From: Spirochaetales bacterium
GTDB taxonomy: Bacteria; Spirochaetota; Spirochaetia; SZUA-6
Reading direction: 5' to 3'
NCBI GenBank assembly: GCA_027021365.1
Contig: JALUUM010000001.1
Span: 1 to 64,000, forward strand
Length of the DNA: 64,000 nt
Shown here piece after piece: positions 32,520-41,641 of the stretch. Under the pieces are notes generated by a model. The model was not told the origin of the DNA. It made no database searches and saw only the letters and a program-made list of their open reading frames with translations. Both the position numbers and the translations under genes were made by a program. Position 1 is the stretch's first letter, and every line of letters starts with the position of its first letter.

Positions 32520-34262
32520 TTGGAAAAGAGGGAGTTTGTCGAGCGAATATTAAAGCGGATGACCCTGGAACAGAAAATCGGCCAGTGCATAGTGGTCGGA
32601 ATGTCCGGAACGGTTATCACTAATGATCTTAGGGAGGCCATTACAAGGTATCACTGTAGCGGTATCAGGCTTTCCGGCTTCACGAGGATTTTCAGGTATT
32701 TCAGCGATGAGAAGGCAAAGGGTGAGGAGCCAAAGGATGCCGGTTACAGACCCTCCATGGAAAAGATTGCAAAGGGAGGGCTCCCGCCGTACTACACGCC
32801 GGAACAGTATGCGGCCATGCTGAACGAGTTGCGCATGCTGGCTTCGAAGAGGAGCCCGGCAATTCCGCTTCACATGATAATCGACCAGGAGGGTGATACC
32901 AGCAAGGACCTTTCCAGGGGAGGCATCGTCCAGTTTCCCTCGAACATGGGGCTTGCGGCATCGAGAGACCCCGAACTTACCTACAGGGTGGCAAGGGCAA
33001 TAGGAAAACAGATAAGGGCATCCGGCATAAACATGATTCACTCACCGGTTGTGGATGTGAATATAAATCCTGCAAATCCCGAAATAGGAAGGCGGGCTTT
33101 CAGTGACAACAAGGAAGTGGTGGCAGAGCATGCGCTGGCAATGGTAAGGGGCTTTAAGGAAGAAAGGGTCATTGCCGCTGCAAAACACTTTCCCGGAAGA
33201 GGCGATTCTGCCGTGGATGCCCACCATGCATGTCCCGTGCTGGAGGCAAGTGCGGAGAGAATCAGAGATGTGGAGCTCTATCCATACAGGAAACTGATAG
33301 AGGGAGGCATAGATGCAATCATGATTGCTCACACCCTGTATCCAACCCTGGATGACAAGATTTCCACCGTTTCCAAAAGGATAGTAACGGATCTCCTTCG
33401 AAGGGAACTTGGCTTTGAGGGGCTCATTACGACGGACAGTATGACTATGGGTGCCCTGATAGACAGGTACGGCGTCGGGGAGGCCTGTGCAAGGGCACTT
33501 CAGGCGGGAGCCGATACCATTCTGATGAAGGCCGAGAACAGGTGGCGCGGCGAGATGTTCTACACGGTAGAGAAGTGGGTGAGGGAAGGAAGAATCACAG
33601 AGGATGAACTCGATGAAAAGGTAAGAAGGATATTGAGCATAAAGTATGACTACGGGTTGTTCGATGATTTCGGTTTCGTAGATGCAGAGGACGCTGCAAA
33701 GCCCTACAGGGAGCGGGAGATAGTAGAGCTTTCAAGGGTTGCTGCAAGGAAGGCGACGATACTGGTTAAGGATGAACTTGGAGCCATTCCCCTCGACAGA
33801 AAAAAGAAGACCCTCCTTATAAATCAACTGAATACGATAAAGAGCCCGAATGATATCTATGACCATCCTGCTCTCTTTTCACAGCTCATGGAATCGGAAT
33901 GGAGGGAGCTTCAGACCTACGAGGTTGATTTCGGCTTCAACGAGGATGATGAGAGGGGAGTGCTCGAGTATGTGGAAAAGGGAGACTATGAATTAATTAT
34001 CTGTACCAGTTTCTACGACCGCTCCAAGAAGCCGCACCGATTTGTGAAGGAGTTGATCAAGAGAGGTTACCCGGTTCTCCTTATTACCAATACACCCTAC
34101 TGTATAAAGGAAACGGGAGGGCTGATACCCGAGGCAAAAAGCATTCTCTTAAGCATGAACCTGACACCTGAAGGTTTAAGGACGATGAAGGAGGTTCTCT
34201 TTGGAAGGATAGAGCCTGAGGGAAGCTGGCCCCTTGAAAACTACAATCCCTTCGGGTTGTAA
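32520..34262 (+). CDS. Glycoside hydrolase family 3, NagZ-like
   Basis: 580 residues. The family 3 barrel shows GQCIVVGMSG, MIIDQEGD, AAKHFPGRGDSAVDAHHACP (the His loop that serves as acid/base in N-acetyl-beta-hexosaminidase members) and LITTDSMTMGAL, with Asp306 as the expected nucleophile. A C-terminal domain of about 200 residues (AARKATILVKDE, LLITNTPYCIKET) follows. The family removes N-acetylglucosamine or glucose from the non-reducing end; the KHFPGRGD loop favours an N-acetylhexosaminidase. No signal peptide, so it acts on imported oligosaccharides. TTG start with AAAGGAGAGGG upstream. Confidence 0.9.
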   Translation: MEKREFVERILKRMTLEQKIGQCIVVGMSGTVITNDLREAITRYHCSGIRLSGFTRIFRYFSDEKAKGEEPKDAGYRPSMEKIAKGGLPPYYTPEQYAAMLNELRMLASKRSPAIPLHMIIDQEGDTSKDLSRGGIVQFPSNMGLAASRDPELTYRVARAIGKQIRASGINMIHSPVVDVNINPANPEIGRRAFSDNKEVVAEHALAMVRGFKEERVIAAAKHFPGRGDSAVDAHHACPVLEASAERIRDVELYPYRKLIEGGIDAIMIAHTLYPTLDDKISTVSKRIVTDLLRRELGFEGLITTDSMTMGALIDRYGVGEACARALQAGADTILMKAENRWRGEMFYTVEKWVREGRITEDELDEKVRRILSIKYDYGLFDDFGFVDAEDAAKPYREREIVELSRVAARKATILVKDELGAIPLDRKKKTLLINQLNTIKSPNDIYDHPALFSQLMESEWRELQTYEVDFGFNEDDERGVLEYVEKGDYELIICTSFYDRSKKPHRFVKELIKRGYPVLLITNTPYCIKETGGLIPEAKSILLSMNLTPEGLRTMKEVLFGRIEPEGSWPLENYNPFGL

Positions 34263-34265
34263 GAA

Positions 34266-34325
34266 TAAAGGCGGTTGGCGTAAAGGATGTAAGATTAAAG
34301 GCTGTAAGTATAAAGGACGGAGGCA
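34266..34325 (+). repeat. Four 15-bp tandem units
   Basis: TAAAGGCGGTTGGCG, TAAAGGATGTAAGAT, TAAAGGCTGTAAGTA and TAAAGGACGGAGGCA run head to tail between the GH3 stop and the DUF2264 start. Each begins TAAAGG, so the block repeats Shine-Dalgarno-like sequence upstream of the next gene. Confidence 0.65.
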
Positions 34326-34333
34326 TTGACAAA

Positions 34334-36376
34334 GTGAAGAGGGTAGAGTTTGAAACACCGCTGGATTATTCAAAATCGAGGCTTACAGGTATCACGAGGG
34401 AGCATTGGCTGGAGGCTTTCTATGCCCTGGAGAAAGGTATAATGGACAACGCCTCACCGCTCTCGGCAAGGCAGAGGATACCTGGCCCGAGAAGTCACCA
34501 CGGGCTTCTGGCTGATGAGCTGGAAGGTTTTACCCGTTCATTCATAATGGCAGGCCCCTGGCTCTCGGGAAGCAGCGACGGTGCCTTTGAGATAGAAGGT
34601 AAGAGGTATGATGTTGCGGATTTTTACAGAAGGGGAATACTGTCGGGAACTGACCCTAAAAGCCCCGAGTACTGGGGGGATGTAACAGACTATGCCCAGC
34701 ACCTGGTAGAGATGGCATCCCTCGCATTCTCCCTCTACCTGTCAAAAAACCTTATCTGGGATTCCTTCAGTGAGAAAGAGAAAAGACAGGTGGCAGATTA
34801 CCTTTACAGCTGCACCCGGGTAAAGTATCACAGGAACAACTGGCTCCTCTTTAACGTGGTAACTAATACCGTATTGAAGAAACTCGACATGAGGTATTCG
34901 CAGGAGCAGATCGACGAGAATATCAATTTCTGTGATTCCATGTACCTAGGTGGTGGCTGGTACCGGGACGGAGATGTAAATAGGATCGACTACTACAATG
35001 CCTGGGCATTTCACTACTACTATCTCATATGGGCAATGCTGGACGGAGATTCGAAGCCCGAGGTAGCTGCCAAACATCGAGAGAGGATAAATGATTTTTT
35101 CGGGAGCTTTATCTACTTCGTTTCCGGTGATGGCTCTGTTCCAGTTTTCGGAAGGTCGATGATATACAGGTTTGCATACCTTTCCCCCTTTGTCCTTGCA
35201 TGGAAACTAGGTTACCTTGATGCAAAGCCCGGGCTTGTAAGGAACCTGTGCAACAGCACTTTCAAGTTCTTCTTTTCAAAGGAGATTCTGACAGAGGAGA
35301 ATTTTCTGGGAATGGGGTTCACAAGACCCTGTGCGGAGATGCTTGAACATTACTCCTGCGGAGGCTCCCCCTACTGGGCGTGCAAGGCCTTTAATATTTT
35401 CCTTATTCATCCTGATGATCCCTTCTGGCAGGAAGGCGAGGAGGAACTCCCCATCGAGAAGGGTAGCTATCACAGGGCTCTCAAAGAAGCTGGTCTTATT
35501 CTCGTCGGAAACAGGGAGAGCGGCCATGTCCAGCTTGTAAACCAGAAGTCGAGGCACGACAATCCCGATTACAATGCAAAGTACACGAAATTTGCATACT
35601 CATCGATATTCAGTTACGAGGCAAGGAAAATCTACGGTAACTACAACTGCGACAATGTGCTTCAGTTTTCAGCCGATGGAATAAATTTCAGGCAGAGGTG
35701 GAAGATGGAAACCCTCTTTGTCGAGGACACCTTTTCGGCCTCCCGTTACCCGATGCACGAGTTGGACGAGCAGGGAAGCATAACGACGTATATCGTAATA
35801 AAGGATGATTTTCTCGTGAATGTCCACTATGTAGAACCGAGCATGAACCTCGTTTACAGGGAGGGAGGATACGCTCTCGGTTACGATTCGGGAAACCCTG
35901 AGATCTATTCGATTCCGGGTGCCGAGATGGCAAGAATCAACAACAGGATTTCCTTTATCAGGAACCTTCATGGCTATAACAGGCAGTACAGTGCGGCTCC
36001 CTTTGCAAATGATGTTTCAGGCTCCAACATGCGCTACAGGTTCAGTGTAGTGCCGGTGCTTGGTTACGAGGATAGAGGCTCCCGCCCGGGAGAACCGGCG
36101 GAGGAAAACCTGCAGAAATCGGGTTTGATACTTGCCTCCATGGTTTATGGTAAGATAGGAAGCGAAACCGTAAGGCAGCTCTATGGGCTTGTAAAGGCTT
36201 TTAGCGTGGAGGGCCGTAAGGTGAGGATTGGTTTCTACGACGGAGAGGAAGTGTTTTTGCAGGTAGGGGTACCGGAGGAGGTGAGGCTCGATATCAGGGG
36301 AAGGAGCTATTCGGGAAGGCTGGTGATCGTAAGGGTTTCTTCCGATGGGAAGGACCTCTTGGTGGTAGAAGATTAG
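34334..36376 (+). CDS. DUF2264 family protein, probable glycoside hydrolase
   Basis: 680 residues matching the DUF2264 family: SRSHHGLLADELEGFTRSF-like start (GPRSHHGLLADELEGF), RNNWLLFNVVTNTVLKKL, GGGWYRDGDVNRIDYYNAWAFHYYYL (as GGGWYRDGDVNRIDYYNAW) and VFGRSMIYRFAYL. The first 400 residues should form an alpha/alpha toroid, the rest a beta domain. To my knowledge some family members have been placed in CAZy GH154 with beta-glucuronidase activity; the activity here is not established. Last in the LplBCA-GH3 operon, without a signal peptide, so probably a cytoplasmic enzyme acting on the imported oligosaccharide. GTG start, with GGAGG 11 bases before it in the last 15-bp repeat. Confidence 0.8.
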   Translation: MKRVEFETPLDYSKSRLTGITREHWLEAFYALEKGIMDNASPLSARQRIPGPRSHHGLLADELEGFTRSFIMAGPWLSGSSDGAFEIEGKRYDVADFYRRGILSGTDPKSPEYWGDVTDYAQHLVEMASLAFSLYLSKNLIWDSFSEKEKRQVADYLYSCTRVKYHRNNWLLFNVVTNTVLKKLDMRYSQEQIDENINFCDSMYLGGGWYRDGDVNRIDYYNAWAFHYYYLIWAMLDGDSKPEVAAKHRERINDFFGSFIYFVSGDGSVPVFGRSMIYRFAYLSPFVLAWKLGYLDAKPGLVRNLCNSTFKFFFSKEILTEENFLGMGFTRPCAEMLEHYSCGGSPYWACKAFNIFLIHPDDPFWQEGEEELPIEKGSYHRALKEAGLILVGNRESGHVQLVNQKSRHDNPDYNAKYTKFAYSSIFSYEARKIYGNYNCDNVLQFSADGINFRQRWKMETLFVEDTFSASRYPMHELDEQGSITTYIVIKDDFLVNVHYVEPSMNLVYREGGYALGYDSGNPEIYSIPGAEMARINNRISFIRNLHGYNRQYSAAPFANDVSGSNMRYRFSVVPVLGYEDRGSRPGEPAEENLQKSGLILASMVYGKIGSETVRQLYGLVKAFSVEGRKVRIGFYDGEEVFLQVGVPEEVRLDIRGRSYSGRLVIVRVSSDGKDLLVVED

Positions 36377-36395
36377 GAGACGGCTGCATTCGAGC

Positions 36396-37142
36396 TTATG
36401 ATATGCTTGTAAAGCCGGAAACTATCAAAACCTGGGCAAGTACGTAGCTCGAATCCTTGAAGATGCTTTTTAGGATTGTTGTTAACCTTGTGTGGCTATT
36501 AGCCCCGGAACTTGCTTTAGCGGTTCGGACAGCACGAAACTTGTCCATGGCCAGGGCTGTGTCTGAGGTAATGAAAAGAATGGAACCTATGAGTGGAAGA
36601 AGTGACCTGGGGTCCTTGATGTACAGAAAACGCAGGAGGCTTGAAAGGCTCATAATCAGGATGGCAGACATGTATATTGCAGTTGGTATTTTCATGGAAC
36701 CCAGGCCGGGATACAGAGCTCTGTATATCAAAAGACCTGTAATCACATAGGGAGATACGAAGAATAACAGGGATGGGCTCAGTTTATCGATAAATGCAGG
36801 AGTAGAGAGGAAACCATAGGTATAGGCAATATGGCCAAGGAGAAAAGAGACGAGGCCTGCCATGAAAAATGTTTTTTTATCTCCTTTTAATAGAAGGGTG
36901 TCTCCGAGAAATCCGAAGAGGAGGGCTGCTATTATAAAGTGGTGTGCTCTTTCTGCAATGAGAAGGTATAGAATTAACAGAAGGGGCATCATGAGTGGCT
37001 TCGAGATATAGAGTAACATTTGCGGAAATTTTGTTACCCTTTTACCCGTTTTTATTTGAACAGCCTGAATTGCTGAAGCTGTAAGATATCCCAATGCAGA
37101 GGCGATGAAAAGCAGAAGAATCAATATTCTCGCGTAATTCAT
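36396..37142 (-). CDS. YhhN/TMEM86-family membrane protein
   Basis: 248 residues with about eight membrane helices. Family features: KPLMMPLLLILYLLIA, LFGFLGDTLLLKGDKKTFFMAGLVSFLLGHIAY (seen as FGFLGDTLLLKGDKK and GLVSFLLGHIAY) and GSILFITSDTALAMDKF. Animal relatives (TMEM86) are lysoplasmalogenases that cleave the vinyl-ether bond of lysoplasmalogens; the bacterial role is usually annotated by homology. Plasmalogen lipids occur in many anaerobes. It lies 20 bases downstream of the ROK gene on the same strand, so the two may be co-transcribed. Convergent with the DUF2264 gene. Confidence 0.8.
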   Translation of the reverse strand: MNYARILILLLFIASALGYLTASAIQAVQIKTGKRVTKFPQMLLYISKPLMMPLLLILYLLIAERAHHFIIAALLFGFLGDTLLLKGDKKTFFMAGLVSFLLGHIAYTYGFLSTPAFIDKLSPSLLFFVSPYVITGLLIYRALYPGLGSMKIPTAIYMSAILIMSLSSLLRFLYIKDPRSLLPLIGSILFITSDTALAMDKFRAVRTAKASSGANSHTRLTTILKSIFKDSSYVLAQVLIVSGFTSIS

Positions 37143-37162
37143 AATACCTCCGACAATAATGT

Positions 37163-38158
37163 TCAGTAATGCATGAGTGCAACGGAAAGGGCAGCATAAT
37201 CGCCGAGGTTTTCACCTAACCGGGAAGGCACAATGCTGCAAACATTTCTCGATAGTTCCAACGCCTCTTCAGCGATGACCCTTTCAGCTTCCTCCTGCAT
37301 GAACCTGCCGCATCTGTTGAAGATACTCCCTATAATGATTCTTTCAGGGTTTAGTATGTCTATCAGTATCGACAGTCCCTTACCGAGGTATTTACCGCTT
37401 TCCCTGAGTATGCCTACAGCAACCTCATCACCTGAAGCTGCAGCTTCGCATACATCCTTTGCGGTAATTTTTTCAGCCGCCTCGAGGCTGCTGCAGAAAC
37501 CTACCTTTTGTCCGTTTTCAAGTAGCCGGGTAACAGTTGTTCTTGCAAGGTTGGCAATGCCCGTTCCGCTGCAAAAGCCTTCGAAGGAACCGGGCTTTCC
37601 GTATCCCATGGGTCCGTCCCGTTCCAGCCGGATATGCCCCACCTCACCTGCCAGGTCGTTTGTCCCGGAGTACAGGCGCCCGTCGAGAATAAGGCCCGCC
37701 CCGATACCGGTTCCGAAGGTGAGAAAGATGATGTTTTTAAAGCCTCTTCCGGCGCCATAGTGCCACTCGGCAAGTGCACCTGCATTTGCATCGTTCTGGA
37801 GAAAGGTTTCCACTTCCAGCCTGCTTTCCACTATCTTGATAATGGGTACATTGTGCCAGCGGGGAAGGTTGGGTGGTGAAATAATAACCCCGCTTTTGCT
37901 GTCAAGGGGCCCTCCGCAGCTGATTCCAACTGCATCTAGGTCGAGAATGGATATGTCATTTTCAGAGAGAAGCGAGGCCGAAGAATCGAGTATTTTGTTT
38001 ATGAATTCGAGCGGGTCAGCTTGATGATCAGTTATAAATACCTTTTTATCAACAATTTTTGGTGGAGTAGAAGTATCCTTCGTACCTGCCATGTCACCGA
38101 TTACAAGAGCGGTCTTTGTACCACCTATATCAATTCCCAACAGGTATCTTCCCGGCAT
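37163..38158 (-). CDS. ROK-family sugar kinase lacking the zinc cysteines
   Basis: 331 residues. The ATP-binding LGIDIGGTKTALVIGD, the sugar-binding LQNDANAGALAEWHYGAGR with catalytic Asp, LTFGTGIGAGLILDG and GEVGHIRL mark a ROK kinase, probably phosphorylating a hexose released by the neighbouring hydrolases. The usual zinc motif CxCGxxGCxE is replaced by MGYGKPGSFE: all three cysteines are gone while the GH histidine and the closing Glu remain. Similar cysteine-free variants are known among bacterial ROK proteins. No Shine-Dalgarno precedes the ATG, and a -10 box ends nine bases upstream (see 38168-38195). Confidence 0.88.
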   Translation of the reverse strand: MPGRYLLGIDIGGTKTALVIGDMAGTKDTSTPPKIVDKKVFITDHQADPLEFINKILDSSASLLSENDISILDLDAVGISCGGPLDSKSGVIISPPNLPRWHNVPIIKIVESRLEVETFLQNDANAGALAEWHYGAGRGFKNIIFLTFGTGIGAGLILDGRLYSGTNDLAGEVGHIRLERDGPMGYGKPGSFEGFCSGTGIANLARTTVTRLLENGQKVGFCSSLEAAEKITAKDVCEAAASGDEVAVGILRESGKYLGKGLSILIDILNPERIIIGSIFNRCGRFMQEEAERVIAEEALELSRNVCSIVPSRLGENLGDYAALSVALMHY

Positions 38159-38167
38159 AGCTTAGAG

Positions 38168-38195
38168 GTTATACCTTGAGGTTAAGAGATGTCAA
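38168..38195 (-). promoter_or_regulatory. Sigma-70 promoter of the ROK gene
   Basis: On the - strand TTGACA (38190-38195), 16 bases, TATAAC (38168-38173). The -10 ends nine bases before ATG, so the leader would be two or three bases at most. Confidence 0.6.
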
Positions 38196-38260
38196 TGTTG
38201 TTTTTGCTTCCTCTGTAATAGCTATATAACGCAATGATATATTAAACATGATTCTATGAA

Positions 38261-38288
38261 TTGATATTTTTTACCCATAGTCTATAAT
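38261..38288 (+). promoter_or_regulatory. Sigma-70 promoter of the PAS kinase cluster
   Basis: TTGATA (38261-38266), 16 bases, TATAAT (38283-38288), with a leader of about 19 bases that includes GGGGAG. Confidence 0.6.
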
Positions 38289-38313
38289 TTGAGTGGGGAG
38301 CTGAACAGGCCTT

Positions 38314-41181
38314 ATGAGAGCTGAAAGTCCCGAAGAAACGATTTTTCTCTCGATCCTTGCCGAACTCAGAGAGGAGAAATGGAAGCTGCTGGATGAAAGG
38401 GTGTTCATCGGAAAGATATGTAAGTCTCTTTTAGATAAAGGTCGCTTCTGTGGTGTAGCAGTTACGCTTTTTGATGAAGAGGGAAACGTAAGGGTGCGGG
38501 CATCGGCGGGTGATATTGGAGATGCCTTTGGAAACAATAATCAACCGGTGCCGGAAGGTCTTGAGAATTTCGAAATTAGGGACCAGGGATTTCTCATCGT
38601 AAAGTTCGATGAAAAGAGAGGAATGTCTGACATACTCAAGGTAGCGTTGAGGGAACTTGCTTTCATAATAGCTTTGATACTTGAAAATAAGAGGGCAGAA
38701 GAGCAATTTCGACTAGTTATCAATACACATCCGGATCCCGTAACAATCAGCAGGCTGGATGACGGGCGCTATGTTTACGTGAATGAAGCCTTCTCGGAAA
38801 TAACAGGTTATTCGGCAAACGAGGTTATAGGCAAGAGCGCCTTGGATATCGGCATATGGTTCGACAGGAAGGATAGAAAAAGATTCACCGATATGTTGAG
38901 GGAGAAGGGAAGGGTAATAAACTTCGAAACACGCTTTAGAATTAAGAACGGGCGAATTCTTACCAGCCTGATTTCTGCAAGTAGATTCATGCTGAAAGGT
39001 GTCCCCCATATGGCTGCAATAACAAGAAATATCGAAGCGATCAAGAAGCTGGAGAGAGAGAAGGAAAATGCACTTGAGTCTTTGAGAGATGTTTTCGAGA
39101 GGATAACCGATGGAGTGATTGCTCTGGACAAAAACTGGCATTTTACGTATCTAAACAGACGTGCAGCCAGGCTACTGGATCGTGAAAAACCTGAAGAGCT
39201 TTTGGGAAAGAATATCTGGAGAGAATATCCTGAAGCTGTAGGGCAACCCTTCTACAAAGCTTACCACAGGGCGATGGAGACTCAGCAACCGGTATTCCTG
39301 CAGGATTACTATGAACCTTGGAAGAGGTGGTTTGAAAACAGAATATACCCATCACCGGATGGACTTACCATATATTTTACCGATGTAACCGAAAAGAAGC
39401 AGAATGAGATCAGGTTGAATGAGAGTGAAAAACGATACCGTTACCTGTTTGAAAACTCTCCTGTGGCCCTCTACGAAGGGGATATCAGCAATATGAGGAG
39501 ATACCTGAAAGAAGTTTTGCCTTCGAAAATGAGGAGGGCAGGGAGAGAGGCCGTTTCCAGGTACCTCGAGGAGCATCCCGAAGTAGTAAAAGAATGTGTA
39601 AAGCGGGTAAAAATTGTAGGCATAAACAGGGAAGGTGCCAGGCTTTACAATCTGTCAACCGAAACAGAGTTTCTTTCCAATCTTGAGAGGTTGTATTCCC
39701 TGAATTCAAACAGGCTTTTAAGAAAACTCATATTGATGGCTGCAATCGATGAATCCGAGTACGAAGGTGAAACAGAAATAAAGACGCATGACGGTAGAGC
39801 AAAGAGTATCTATATAAGAATATTAGGATATGCCAGGGAAACCGGAGAAGAGAGAAAATCCTATGCCATCATTGCAGCCACTGATATTACTGGTCTCAAG
39901 AAGGTTGAAAGCTTGTTGAACCGAAAGGTGAAGGAGCTGACCGTATTGAATCGACTGGCAGAGGTTTCAATGGAGGTGGGTAACCCGAAAGAATACGGAG
40001 ACAGGGTAACCAGGATGGTAGAGGAAGCGGTAAATCCCGATGTAGTCCTGTTCTATCTTGTTGAGGGTGAAAGATTGAAGCTGCTTTCAAGTGTAAAGGG
40101 CAAAGCAGTCGCATATCTTTCAGAGAATATAGACCTTAGGGTCGGCCTCTGCCTTTGCGGACTTGTGGCTGAATATCGTAAAGCAATCTATTCCTCTGAT
40201 ATATGGAAGGATAAACGCTGCAAGTTGAATGAGTGCAGGGATGCCGGAATAACCTCCTATGCGGGATTTCCTCTTATGGGAAAGGGAGGGGTAGGTGGGG
40301 TGCTGGCAATAGGTTCCGTGGCAAAGAGGGATTTCAAGGATGAAGGTGAGTTCCTTGAAACCATAGCAGGTGAGGTATCCATTGGACTTCAGAATATTGA
40401 TCTCTTGAATCAGCTTAAGAAGAGTGAAGCGGCACTTGAAAGGGAAGTGGAAGTGCGGACCAGTGAATTGGTAAAAGCCAATAAGGAACTGGAAGCCTTC
40501 TCCTATTCCGTTTCACACGACCTCAGGGCACCATTACGAGCGGTGGATGGTTTTTCACAGATACTGTACGAAGAGTACTCTTCCAGACTGGATGACGAAG
40601 CACGAAGAATCATTGGAATAATACGGAAGAACACGGAAAAAATGGGGCAGTTGATAGATGATCTTCTGGCCTTTTCAAGAATTGGAAGAAAATCTATCAA
40701 ACCTGCTGAAATAGATATGTCAGGCCTGGTAAGATCCATATTCGATGAATTGACAACCAGGGATGACAGGGAGAGAATAGAATTCACAGTGGAAGATTTG
40801 CCCCGGGCTTTTGCCGATCCCTCCCTGATACGACAGGTAATATCCAATTTGATATCCAATGCCATAAAGTTCACTTCGAAGAATGAGAATCCTTCCATCA
40901 GGGTAGGATACCGGAGAAACCATGAAAGGCTCGTCTATTTTGTAAGGGACAATGGAATCGGTTTCGACATGAAATATTCGAATAAACTATTTCAGATTTT
41001 CAACCGGCTCCATTCTGAGGATGAATATGAAGGAACAGGTGTTGGATTGTCTATTGTCAAGCGAATAATAGAAAAGCATGGAGGCGAGGTATGGGCGGAG
41101 GGAACAAAGAATGAAGGTGCAACTTTCTATTTTTCTTTTCCACTTAGCGAGGAAGACAGGAAAAGAGGAGTTTCAAAATGA
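38314..41181 (+). CDS. Soluble multi-PAS/GAF sensor histidine kinase
   Basis: 955 residues with no membrane segment, so a cytoplasmic sensor. In order: an N-terminal sensor-like domain (1-125); PAS at about 130-250 (NTHPDPVTISRLDDGRYVYVNEAF, read as NTHPDPVTISRLDDG); PAS at about 260-370; a third PAS at about 375-530 of the 'EEHPE' type (RYLEEHPEVVKECVKRVKIV); a GAF domain at about 545-700 with an unusual cysteine set (GLCLCGL, KRCKLNECRDAG); HisKA with FSYSVSHDLRAPLRAVDGFS and HATPase_c with NLISNAIKFTSK, DNGIGFDMKY, GTGVGLSIVKRI. The C-terminal half matches phytochrome-like kinases. Its stop overlaps the start of a single-domain receiver, the likely phosphotransfer partner. Confidence 0.88.
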   Translation: MRAESPEETIFLSILAELREEKWKLLDERVFIGKICKSLLDKGRFCGVAVTLFDEEGNVRVRASAGDIGDAFGNNNQPVPEGLENFEIRDQGFLIVKFDEKRGMSDILKVALRELAFIIALILENKRAEEQFRLVINTHPDPVTISRLDDGRYVYVNEAFSEITGYSANEVIGKSALDIGIWFDRKDRKRFTDMLREKGRVINFETRFRIKNGRILTSLISASRFMLKGVPHMAAITRNIEAIKKLEREKENALESLRDVFERITDGVIALDKNWHFTYLNRRAARLLDREKPEELLGKNIWREYPEAVGQPFYKAYHRAMETQQPVFLQDYYEPWKRWFENRIYPSPDGLTIYFTDVTEKKQNEIRLNESEKRYRYLFENSPVALYEGDISNMRRYLKEVLPSKMRRAGREAVSRYLEEHPEVVKECVKRVKIVGINREGARLYNLSTETEFLSNLERLYSLNSNRLLRKLILMAAIDESEYEGETEIKTHDGRAKSIYIRILGYARETGEERKSYAIIAATDITGLKKVESLLNRKVKELTVLNRLAEVSMEVGNPKEYGDRVTRMVEEAVNPDVVLFYLVEGERLKLLSSVKGKAVAYLSENIDLRVGLCLCGLVAEYRKAIYSSDIWKDKRCKLNECRDAGITSYAGFPLMGKGGVGGVLAIGSVAKRDFKDEGEFLETIAGEVSIGLQNIDLLNQLKKSEAALEREVEVRTSELVKANKELEAFSYSVSHDLRAPLRAVDGFSQILYEEYSSRLDDEARRIIGIIRKNTEKMGQLIDDLLAFSRIGRKSIKPAEIDMSGLVRSIFDELTTRDDRERIEFTVEDLPRAFADPSLIRQVISNLISNAIKFTSKNENPSIRVGYRRNHERLVYFVRDNGIGFDMKYSNKLFQIFNRLHSEDEYEGTGVGLSIVKRIIEKHGGEVWAEGTKNEGATFYFSFPLSEEDRKRGVSK

Positions 41182-41624
41182 AAGGAGAAGCGGTAGATAT
41201 TCTGTTGATAGAGGATAACAGTGCTGATGTGGAACTAACGCTGAGGACTTTCAAGAAGAACAATATTGCCAATAGGGTTGTCGTAATAAGAGACGGAGAG
41301 GAAGCGTTGGATTACCTGTTCATGCGAAATAGCTTTGAGGAAAGGGAGGAAGGCAGACCTAAATTGATTCTTCTCGACTTGAAACTGCCCAAGGTCAGTG
41401 GTTTGGAAATATTGAAAGCTATCAAGAGTGACGAGAAATTGAGAGTGATTCCCACGGTTGTCCTTACATCATCACGGGAGGAGAATGATTTAATAGAGAG
41501 TTACAACCTTGGGGCAAACAGTTACATAGTCAAGCCTGTCGATTTTAACGGTTTCCAGGAAGCTGTAAAGAATCTCGGGTTGTACTGGCTACTGTTAAAC
41601 AGGGCTCCTGAAAGAGACATATAA
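41178..41624 (+). CDS. Single-domain response regulator, Rcp1-like
   Basis: 148 residues, receiver only. VDILLIEDNSADVELTLRTF, phospho-Asp in KLILLDLKLPKVSG, Thr in VVLTSSREEND and Lys in SYIVKPVDFNGF are typical of Rcp1, the partner of cyanobacterial phytochrome kinases. Without an output domain it probably passes phosphate on or binds a target protein. The ATG overlaps the kinase stop (ATGA), indicating coupled translation. Confidence 0.9.
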   Translation: MKGEAVDILLIEDNSADVELTLRTFKKNNIANRVVVIRDGEEALDYLFMRNSFEEREEGRPKLILLDLKLPKVSGLEILKAIKSDEKLRVIPTVVLTSSREENDLIESYNLGANSYIVKPVDFNGFQEAVKNLGLYWLLLNRAPERDI

Positions 41625-41641
41625 AAGGTTGGATTTGAATC

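Noticed and set aside
36388..36454. ATTCGAGCT/AGCTCGAAT inverted repeat near the DUF2264 and YhhN stops
   Set aside because: The right arm lies inside YhhN coding sequence, the loop is 49 bases and no T-run follows; probably chance.
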